A stretch of DNA of 64,000 bases from the NCBI GenBank assembly GCA_910584995.1, contig CAJUDW010000005.1, positions 40,937 through 104,936 of the forward strand. Direction: 5' to 3'. The position numbers were made by a program, and so were the translations under genes. Below, one piece after another: positions 14,769 to 22,700 of the stretch (its first letter is position 1; every line of letters begins with the position of its first letter). The notes below the pieces were generated by a model, which was given only the letters and a program-made list of their open reading frames with translations, was not told the origin of the DNA and did not search any database. Source of the DNA: an uncultured Oscillibacter sp. Lineage in GTDB: Bacteria; Bacillota; Clostridia; Oscillospirales; Oscillospiraceae.

Positions 14769-17555
14769 TCATGCATTTCCCAATCTGAATGTCAGGGAAA
14801 AAGAAATATCCTCTTCCGCACTGACTTGATAGGCCGGCTCTACATCGCTGCCCCAGCTGTCAATGCCGCCCACGCCCCGCATGGCCCCGCAAACCGTCAC
14901 TACGGTGCGGACAGGTAGGGGAAGTTCCTCCCGGTGGGCGGCTTGTTCCAGCTGCTGGGGGGTGTAGGGGATGGCAGAGAAGGCCAGAGGCTGGCCGGAC
15001 ATGTCCAAGGTCAGGCGGGATCCGTCCGCCATGGAGAGAACCGCTGCCTGGGTATCCATGTGGCAGCCGCACTCCTGGGGCACCAGATAGGCGGGGATAT
15101 GGGGCTGTTCCTGGTGCCAGCCAAAGACGCCGCCCCGTTTCCGATCCGGGTAGGTTTCCCCGGAGAGGCCCAGCCAGGAGATCTGATCTACCGACACAGG
15201 CGTAGAAAAGCGCAGGCCCAGCAGCGGCAGCTGCGGCCGCCCGGCAGCACCATGATAACAGACGGCGGCTGTCAGCAGCCCGAAGCCGTTTACCGTATAG
15301 GTAATCTCTGTGCAGAGCCCCGGTATGGCAGGGGAGGTATAGGCATAGCGGACAGAGACACAATTTTTGCAGGAATCTAAAACCTGGATATCTGCACATT
15401 TCTGCCAGCTGTCCGCTGCGGCCCAAAGGGAACTTGACGCAGAAAAACCGTTACCCAGGTCATTTTCGGTGGAGGCCCGCCAGTAGGCAGGGCGGGGCGC
15501 ACGCCAAAGCCACTCCCGGCCGTGAACCCGCAGGGAGGAAGGGCCCCCTTCCGGATAGGAAAAAAGGAGTTCAAAGTCCGCGCCGCGGACGCCAAGAGCG
15601 CCGTCGCCCCCCACGATGATCAGAGTTTCCGCTGTCTTCCGCAGCCTGGGAAGGGAGAGGGTCTCCATAGCCTGCCGGTTGGCCTTATCGTGAGATTCCC
15701 GCTCGGCAGGATCGGCATACCAATAGCGGATTTCCTGACAGGCGGGCTTTTCGGCACCATCGGCAAAGAGAATACCATTGCCGCTGAAGGCATAATCGCT
15801 TTGCCGGTCTCCGAAATCTCCGCCGTAGCCCAGGACGCGGCGGCCGTTGGCGTCCGTCCGCCAGAGGGCCTGATCCATATAGTCCCAGATAAAGCCCCCC
15901 TGGTACTGAGGAAACTCCTCCGCCAGATGGATATAACTCTCCATACCGCCTAGGGAGTTGCCCATATCGTGCATATATTCGCAGAGCAAGAAAGGCTTTT
16001 TCTCGCCACCCTCCAGATAAGTCCGGACATCCTGGGGCGGGGCATACATCCGACTTTCCACATCAGAGATGGCGTCAAAGTCCCGGTTGTGGAAAACGCC
16101 CTCATAGTGAACCAGACGGCTGGAATCCTGCTGCCTGAAATAGTTGGCCATAGCCAGGATATCCTCTCCGGCGTAGGACTCGTTGCCGCAGGACCAGAAG
16201 AGGATGGAGACATGGTTTTTGTCCCGCTCAAACATGGAGGCTGCCCGGTCCAGCACGCACGCCCGCCACTCCGGCAGGCTTCCCGGTACGTTCCAGGAGG
16301 GATCCACCCGCATCAGCTTCTGCCAGGAGCCGTGGCTCTCCAAATTGGCCTCGTCCATCAGATAGATGCCATTCCGGTCGCATAGGTAATACCACAGGGT
16401 CTGGTTCGGGTAATGGCAGGTGCGGACGGCGTTGATATGGTTCCGCCGGAGCACGGCCACAGCGTCTTCCATGGCGGCGGGGCCAATGGCCCTGCCGTGC
16501 TCCGGATCCCACTCGTGGCGGTTGACGCCGTTAATCAAAAGCCGCTGGCCGTTCAGGAGCATCAGGCCGTCCTTCAGTTCAAAACGGCGGAATCCGGTTT
16601 CGTAGGGGACAACCTCTGCCGTTTTGCCGTCCGCAGTCCAGAGAGTCAGTGTCACCAGATAAAGTTCCGGCGATTCATGCTGCCAGGGGAGAACGTGGGA
16701 AAACTCCAGGGTTTGGCTGTAAAGGAAATCCCCTTCCTGGCGTAGATCCAGCAAGCCCTCAAACAGGATCCCCTGGGCGGGATGCCGGATTTGGCAGGAT
16801 ACCCCGGCGCCTTTCGTCTCACCGCTCAGCAGCAGGCGGAGGGAAAGGGAGCCCCGGCGGCTGCCCGGCTCCAAGACAGGCCGGAGCCAAAGATCCTCCA
16901 GGTGCAGGCGGGGCTTGCCGTAGAGGAACACGGAGCGGAAAATGCCGCTGAAGCGGAAGAAATCCTGATCTTCGATCCATGCGGCGCTGGAATGTTGATA
17001 GACCTCGGCGCAAAGGCGGTTGCCGGTGTCCCGGAGATAAGGGGTCAAATCAAAATCCGAAGGAGTGAAGCTGTCCTCAGCGTAGCCGATAAAGTGCCCA
17101 TTGAGCCAGAGATAGAGAGCCTGCTCCACACCCTGAAAGCTGACGCAGACCCGCTTTCCCCGGAGGGAAGGGGCCAGATCAAATTCCCGGACGTAGCTGC
17201 CCACATAGGTGCTGTCCCAGTCAATTTGGGGCGGCCGGAGTTCCGAATGTCCATCCCAGGGGTAAAGAGTGTTAATATATTGGATCTTTCCATAGCCTTG
17301 CAGTTCCATATGGCCGGGCACATGGATGGTTCCAAAAGCGGAGATATCGAAATCCTCCCGCCAGAATTCTGTCGGGCGGCGCGCCGGAGACGGGCTCCAG
17401 GCAAAGCGCCACAGCCCGTCCAGGCTCTGGCGGAGGGAGGTCCCCCCCGAGGCAAGTTCCGCGGCGGAGGCGTAACAGATGTGGTCAGAATGGGCGTCCA
17501 GGCGGTTGACACGGAACACGGTGGGATCCGTCAGCCAGTCAAGGGAGGGTTGCAT
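14769..17555 (-). CDS. lacZ: Beta-galactosidase, glycoside hydrolase family 2
   Basis: This enzyme hydrolyses terminal beta-galactosides such as lactose. At 928 residues it is near the usual length of the long GH2 enzymes. The order is N-terminal jelly-roll (DGLWRFAW near residue 45, then DWDSTYVGSYVREF), an immunoglobulin-like domain, a TIM barrel (GVNRHEWDP, NHINAVRTCHYPN) and a C-terminal beta domain. The acid/base Glu is in WSCGNES (about residue 458) and the nucleophile Glu is in LCEYMHDMGNS (about 523). No signal peptide is visible, so it is cytoplasmic. The start codon is 3 bases after the yesL stop, so the two are co-transcribed. A lone sugar-ABC ATPase is divergent from this operon. 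Confidence 0.95.
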   Translation of the reverse strand: MQPSLDWLTDPTVFRVNRLDAHSDHICYASAAELASGGTSLRQSLDGLWRFAWSPSPARRPTEFWREDFDISAFGTIHVPGHMELQGYGKIQYINTLYPWDGHSELRPPQIDWDSTYVGSYVREFDLAPSLRGKRVCVSFQGVEQALYLWLNGHFIGYAEDSFTPSDFDLTPYLRDTGNRLCAEVYQHSSAAWIEDQDFFRFSGIFRSVFLYGKPRLHLEDLWLRPVLEPGSRRGSLSLRLLLSGETKGAGVSCQIRHPAQGILFEGLLDLRQEGDFLYSQTLEFSHVLPWQHESPELYLVTLTLWTADGKTAEVVPYETGFRRFELKDGLMLLNGQRLLINGVNRHEWDPEHGRAIGPAAMEDAVAVLRRNHINAVRTCHYPNQTLWYYLCDRNGIYLMDEANLESHGSWQKLMRVDPSWNVPGSLPEWRACVLDRAASMFERDKNHVSILFWSCGNESYAGEDILAMANYFRQQDSSRLVHYEGVFHNRDFDAISDVESRMYAPPQDVRTYLEGGEKKPFLLCEYMHDMGNSLGGMESYIHLAEEFPQYQGGFIWDYMDQALWRTDANGRRVLGYGGDFGDRQSDYAFSGNGILFADGAEKPACQEIRYWYADPAERESHDKANRQAMETLSLPRLRKTAETLIIVGGDGALGVRGADFELLFSYPEGGPSSLRVHGREWLWRAPRPAYWRASTENDLGNGFSASSSLWAAADSWQKCADIQVLDSCKNCVSVRYAYTSPAIPGLCTEITYTVNGFGLLTAAVCYHGAAGRPQLPLLGLRFSTPVSVDQISWLGLSGETYPDRKRGGVFGWHQEQPHIPAYLVPQECGCHMDTQAAVLSMADGSRLTLDMSGQPLAFSAIPYTPQQLEQAAHREELPLPVRTVVTVCGAMRGVGGIDSWGSDVEPAYQVSAEEDISFSLTFRLGNA

Positions 17556-17558
17556 GGA

Positions 17559-18260
17559 TCACGACTCCTTTTCGGTATCTTTTACAGGTGTTTTGGGGGA
17601 AAATTCCCGCAAAACCGTGCGGATAAAGAAATTTCCAAGCAGGCATGGGGCGGAAAACCCAATCAGCAGCAGATATCCCAGGCTGATGGGAAACGCCAAC
17701 AGGGAGGCCGTCAGGGAACCGTATACGCACAGGGCGGAGGCAGCGGCCCTGGCAGGTTTGCCCAGCCCCAGAGGCAGCGCCAGCCGGAGAGCCTCCCGGA
17801 GGCCTCTGCCGGTACTGAGGACGCCGTAAAAATACGAGGAGGCCAGCACGGTCACCAAAAAGACTGTAGAACAGACCATGAAAGGGAGAAACAGCAAAAA
17901 ATTGCTCCCGGCCCGCCGAAGATAGAAGGCCGCGCCGAATCCTGCGCAAAAAAGGGGCAGGACTGTGAGGAAAAAGGCGGCATAAGCCTGTTTCCAGTAA
18001 CCTTGGAAGGCCAGACGGTAGTGATAGAAGCAGTCCACGGTCTGATCCAGAATCATCCGCCGGATCACCTGGTTCATGGCAAAAACAGCTGCCGGAATGG
18101 TAATAAGGGGGATACAGGAGGCAACAAACAACAAATTCAGCTTAAAAAGCGTGACGCACTCCAGCTGGAGAATCTCGATGAGGCGGGCGGCGCCTGTTTT
18201 TTCCGGCGCGTCGGGATTGACGCCGGGGCCGGGCTCCGCGTAGTCCTTATGAAAAAACAA
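17559..18260 (-). CDS. YesL-like (DUF624) membrane protein
   Basis: A 233-residue membrane protein with about five hydrophobic segments. The N-terminal motif (LFKLNLLFVASCIPLITIPA near residues 38-57) is characteristic of the DUF624/YesL family, whose members commonly sit in carbohydrate-utilization loci. The exact role is not known. It starts with TTG at 18260, with GGAGG 7 bases upstream. It is the first gene of the yesL-lacZ operon, transcribed from a promoter at 18414-18442. Confidence 0.82.
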   Translation of the reverse strand: MFFHKDYAEPGPGVNPDAPEKTGAARLIEILQLECVTLFKLNLLFVASCIPLITIPAAVFAMNQVIRRMILDQTVDCFYHYRLAFQGYWKQAYAAFFLTVLPLFCAGFGAAFYLRRAGSNFLLFLPFMVCSTVFLVTVLASSYFYGVLSTGRGLREALRLALPLGLGKPARAAASALCVYGSLTASLLAFPISLGYLLLIGFSAPCLLGNFFIRTVLREFSPKTPVKDTEKES

Positions 18261-18413
18261 GGCGTATCCTCCTTTTTAAGACCAATTTTGACAATATATC
18301 AATCAGAACGAACAAGATATACGGTAAAATTGCGCTGTATAACCTGCGGCACAGATCAACCGGCAGGGAAGTTTTCCGGATGTAAGCCGCGGCTTTCACC
18401 GGATATACCTCTT

Positions 18414-18442
18414 ACTATAGCATAGCCCGTCCCGGCCTTCAA
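18414..18442 (-). promoter_or_regulatory. Sigma-A promoter of the yesL-lacZ operon
   Basis: On the minus strand TTGAAG (18437-18442), 17 bases, TATAGT (18414-18419). It predicts a leader of about 150 bases before the TTG start of the YesL-like gene. Confidence 0.6.
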
Positions 18443-18472
18443 CGACAATAAAATGATAAGGAGGGTAAAAAA

Positions 18473-18490
18473 ATGATTTATTGTAGGTAA
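18473..18490 (+). CDS. Possible five-codon reading frame with perfect ribosome site
   Basis: AAGGAGGG (18458-18465) is spaced 7 bases from ATG ATT TAT TGT AGG TAA (peptide MIYCR). It lies upstream of the -35 of the ATPase promoter, and I see no convincing promoter in front of it. It may be a chance match, a leader peptide or a remnant of a lost gene. Confidence 0.25.
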   Translation: MIYCR

Positions 18491-18535
18491 AAGGGAAAAT
18501 GCAAAATTTTTACCCGTGATGTGCCTTTTTTACCC

Positions 18536-18565
18536 TTGATTACCTCCGGCGGGCCGTGGTATCCT
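18536..18565 (+). promoter_or_regulatory. Extended -10 promoter of the sugar-ABC ATPase gene
   Basis: TTGATT (18536-18541), 18 bases, and TGGTATCCT with the -10 hexamer at 18560-18565. Two direct copies of TTTTTACCC stand at 18507 and 18527, just upstream of and next to the -35, with an inverted copy (GGGTAAAAA) at 18463; they could be activator or repressor sites. Confidence 0.5.
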
Positions 18566-18656
18566 CATCATATAATCCAGCTTCAGCCAGGAAAAATAGC
18601 CCTGCCGGGGAGGAGCCCGGCGGGCAGCAGATAAATTTTTAAGGAGGAGCCGCCTT

Positions 18657-19745
18657 ATGGCCAGTATTTCTTTCCGTCATGTGAAAAAGGTCTATCCCGG
18701 CAACGTCACGGTCGTTCCCGATTTGAACCTGGAGATTCAGGATAAGGAATTTGTCATTCTGGTCGGCCCTTCCGGCTGCGGTAAGTCCACCACCCTGCGG
18801 ATGATCGCCGGCCTGGAGGATATCTCCGACGGCGAACTGTGGATCGGCGACCGGGTGGTCAACGACATCGCCCCCAAGGATCGGGACATCGCCATGGTGT
18901 TCCAGAACTATGCGTTGTATCCCCATATGACCGTTTACAAGAACATCGCTTTCGGCCTGAGCCTGAAGAAGATGCCTAAAGATGAAATCGATAAGCGGGT
19001 TCACGAGGCTGCCCGGGCCCTGGATCTGGAGCACCTTCTGAACCGCAAGCCCAAGGCCCTTTCCGGCGGCCAGCGCCAGCGCGTTGCCCTGGGCCGCGCC
19101 ATGGTCCGCAATCCCGCCGTCTTCCTGCTGGACGAACCCCTCTCCAACCTGGACGCCAAGCTTCGTACCGCCATGCGCTCGGAGATCAGCCGCCTCCACA
19201 AGCGTTTGCAGACCACCTTCGTCTACGTCACCCACGACCAGACCGAGGCCATGACCATGGGCGACCGGATTGTGGTCATGAAGGACGGCATCATCCAGCA
19301 GAACGATACCCCCCAGAACCTGTACGACTATCCCTGCAACCTGTTTGTGGCGGGCTTCATCGGCTCCCCCCAGATGAACTTCATGGACGCTGTGATCGGA
19401 AAGTCCGGCGAGAACTACACCGCCAAGGTCTGCGGCTATGACGTGGCCCTTCCTGCCCGGATGAACGAGTTTTTGGCTCCCTATACAGGCAAGACGGTGG
19501 TGCTGGGCGTGCGTCCGGAGGACGTGAAGGCGTCGGAAAAGGGCGAAGGCCTCCAGGCTACCATCGAAATTGCCGAGTTGATGGGCGCGGAAATCAACCT
19601 GCACCTGGACTGCCAGGGCAGCAAGGTTGTGGTGCGGGCCCCCTCTACTTACACCGGGCGGGAAGGCGACACCGCCGTTCTGCTGCCGGACACGGGAAAG
19701 ATTCACCTGTTCGACAAGGAGACCGAGCAGGCCATTGCCCACTAA
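18657..19745 (+). CDS. msmK: Sugar ABC transporter ATPase, MsmK/UgpC type
   Basis: A 362-residue ATPase of the CUT1 carbohydrate importer family. Walker A GPSGCGKSTT (about residue 37), Q-loop VFQNYALYPHMT, signature LSGGQRQRVALGRA, Walker B VFLLDEPLSNLD and H-loop YVTHDQTEAMT are canonical. A TOBE domain occupies about residues 240-355. No permease or binding protein is beside it. In Firmicutes a single MsmK/MsmX-type ATPase often powers many sugar importers encoded elsewhere, which would explain its isolation. It stands divergent from yesL-lacZ. AAGGAGG precedes the ATG, and a strong terminator follows. The gene symbol is by analogy. Confidence 0.9.
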   Translation: MASISFRHVKKVYPGNVTVVPDLNLEIQDKEFVILVGPSGCGKSTTLRMIAGLEDISDGELWIGDRVVNDIAPKDRDIAMVFQNYALYPHMTVYKNIAFGLSLKKMPKDEIDKRVHEAARALDLEHLLNRKPKALSGGQRQRVALGRAMVRNPAVFLLDEPLSNLDAKLRTAMRSEISRLHKRLQTTFVYVTHDQTEAMTMGDRIVVMKDGIIQQNDTPQNLYDYPCNLFVAGFIGSPQMNFMDAVIGKSGENYTAKVCGYDVALPARMNEFLAPYTGKTVVLGVRPEDVKASEKGEGLQATIEIAELMGAEINLHLDCQGSKVVVRAPSTYTGREGDTAVLLPDTGKIHLFDKETEQAIAH

Positions 19746-19758
19746 AGCATACAGCAGA

Positions 19759-19793
19759 GTGCCCCGGACGAAAGTCCGGGGCACAGTTTTTGC
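19759..19793 (+). terminator. Rho-independent terminator between converging genes
   Basis: A perfect 11-bp stem (GTGCCCCGGAC, loop GAAA, complement) followed by AGTTTTTG. It ends the ATPase gene just 5 bases before the stop codon of the converging 1,594-residue gene. Confidence 0.88.
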
Positions 19794-19798
19794 ATCAT

Positions 19799-22700
19799 TC
19801 AGGAACCCAGCATATCCCGCATCCGCAGAAGCATTTTCAAGTCATTATCCAGGCAGGTGGAGGCGGGCAGGTTGGGGTCGTACCGCAGGCAGTCCCCCTT
19901 ATCCGGGGACAGGGGCAGGATCACCGCCTCGTTGAGCCGGGAGAGGGTGAGGTTCCGGGCGTAGCCCTCCCGGTAGGCGGATTCCAGGGCCAACAGGAGG
20001 CTCCGGCTGTTCTCCAGACAGATCTGGGAGAACCGGAACACCGCCTCCCGGCCGCACTCCCGATAAAACCGGGGGAAGGTATAGGGGAGGATCAGGTTTA
20101 CCGCCGGGGTGAGGCCCGGCACAGAGGGCCGTGCGCCGCCCACAGTATCACCGCCGATAAAGGGATAGATGGTGGACTCCACAAACCAGGCCCGCATGTT
20201 GGGGATAAAATACACGCTGTCTACCTTCCACCCCTTGGCATCCACCAGATCCTTGCCCCGGCCGGAGAGCAGGCCCACTACGCAGCGGTCAATATCCAAC
20301 TCCTCCTGCCGGAAAAGGGGCTCCAGGGCGTTAATGCGGTTGCCGGAGTGGAGCACGTCGTCCACCAGCATCACCGGGCGGCCAAAGGAGCGGACGGCCC
20401 GCACCTGGCTCTCCAGAGGCGCGTAGCCGGGAAAGGCCTGGATGGTGAAGGACTGGAGATCCGGCGAGAACACCTTGTCGGTATGGATAGTCTTGGTAAC
20501 CGTGTTAGGCACGGCGTTGCCCCGGAGGATCTTGCCGAAGGGGACGCACATTTTGGGCCCCAGTACCCGGGGGATGACGGGCTCCGGCGGCACGCTGTTG
20601 AGGGCTGTCAGCTTATCCACCAGGCGGTGGTAGATCACCTCTGCGTTGAGGGACAGCACCAAGGACCCCGGATACAGCCCGCAGATGGCCCGCTGAAGCT
20701 GGTGGTGGGCGGCGCGGACTGCCGCCAGCACCTGCCGGTGGGAGGAGAAGGGCTCTTTCAGCGTGGTGGGGATATTCTGGAGCAGCACCGCCGGGGAGCG
20801 CATGTCCACCAGCAGCAAAGGCCGCCTGGCGTCCCCGCCGATTTGCAGGAATCCCTGCCGGGCCAGAAGGTCGGAAAGTTCCTCATCCATGGCGGAGGAG
20901 CGCCACACGGCATAGCCCTGATCCTCCGTCATGGCCTGGGACAAGGCCTCTGTCAGCAGAAGCTGGCCAACCTCGTAGCCGCCGGGGGTACGGGCCAGGT
21001 AGAGGCCTGTCAGCAGGAGGATGGATCCAGTGGTGTTCCGCCGCACGGCGTCCGCCAGATCCGCGTCCTGCAAGGCGTCATACAGCTTGCGGTTGCTTAC
21101 GGTGCGAAGGGTCAGGAAACCCAGCACCCGGGGCCGGGGCCCGGTATGGCGGAGGATCAGGACGTCGTCCCGCCGGTTTTGGGCGGGGCCGTGGCGGACG
21201 GCGGCCCGGAGTTCCTCCCAGATCTCCGGGGAGGGGGATTTCACCCGGTGGAACTCCAGGAAACCCGCCCGGATAATCTGCTTGTACTGGGGTTCCCGCA
21301 GGTACAGGCTGTTCCGGTAGATATAGTCCTGGACAGAGGGGTCAATCAGATTGGAGATGTCCCGGCCTAAGTCGATATTCTCCCGGATGCGGGTGGAACT
21401 GATATCCTCCAAATGGGTGGGCAGCTGCAGGGGGATGACATCCCCTTGCAGGATAGAGAGATCCGCCTCAATTTCCCGGCCCTGGGCGTCGCTGGAGCGG
21501 CGGAAGACGATATGGTTCAGGGAGTGGACAGAACCGGGAGAAGGGGGGGCCTTATAAGAGGAGGCCCCTGCCACCACGTCGGATCCTACGGTGAGGTACA
21601 ACTTCCGCCCGATGAAGACCTCACGGAGGCGATCCAGGTCAGCGGGGGAGGCCAGATTCACCGGGATGTCGTGGGGAAAGAGGTAGACGTGGAATTCGTC
21701 CGCCACGGACATGCTGACAATCTGCCTCCGGATCAAGGAGGGCTGGGCCTTCTTGGACCAGGAGAACTCGTCCACAGCCAGATACACCTCAAACCCCAGA
21801 TCCCGGATGGCCTGGACAATACCTTTGTGAGACAGGGAGAAGGGGTCGAAGGTGCCGGGGAAAAAGGCCACCTTCTCCGGGCTGCGGAACTGGAAGGGGC
21901 CGCTGTCAATCCGGTGGAGGATGACAAAGCGGTAGATATGACTGAGGGCGGCGGCGGTATAGAAGAAGGTCAACTCCTCCTCCGGCTGCTCGTTGATGAG
22001 GAAGAGGACTTTTTTGGAGATGAGGGTGAAGAGGGAGGTCTTGTCGTCATAGCTGAGGTATTTGGAGGCGAAGAGGCCGCCCAGGACGTGAAGGGCCTCC
22101 TGGCGGGCCTCCTCCCGCCGGGCTGCCAGGCCCTTTAAAAGCAGCCCGGCCATCCGGCGGCGGCGGAGGGCCAGGGCCTTCCCCTCGCCGAAACGGGTGC
22201 CGTAGACGGCGTAATGCTCCAGCATGTAGCCCACTGTGGCCAGGGCGGCGGCGATGACGTCGATGTTGGTGGAGGAGAGGAGGATCTCCATCTGCTCTAC
22301 CACCTCATCCAACTCCCGGGGCGTCAGCCAAAGGACAAACTGGCCCAGATATTCCGGGATATACTTGGAGATCTCCGCCTGCCCGGTTTCCAAGGCCTTG
22401 CTCATTTCCACAGCGATCTCGTTCCGCCGCTCCGGCGTCAGGACCGGGGCCATGGACAGCAGGGCGGAACCGGCCATCCGGCGGACCACCACGTTCTCGC
22501 TGACCTTAATGAGGTTGGAGAAATGGGTGGCGATGTGGAGGACATTGGCGCTGTCCTGCGCCACCTGGCTGGAGAGGTATTCCACGCCCACCGCTTTTAA
22601 AATCCAGGGTGTGGCGCTTTTTAGATTGTCCAGGAATACGCCGCTAACGGCTTCCGCCTGATCCAGCCGCGCCCAGTGCCCCGTATCCCGGAGGCCCAGA

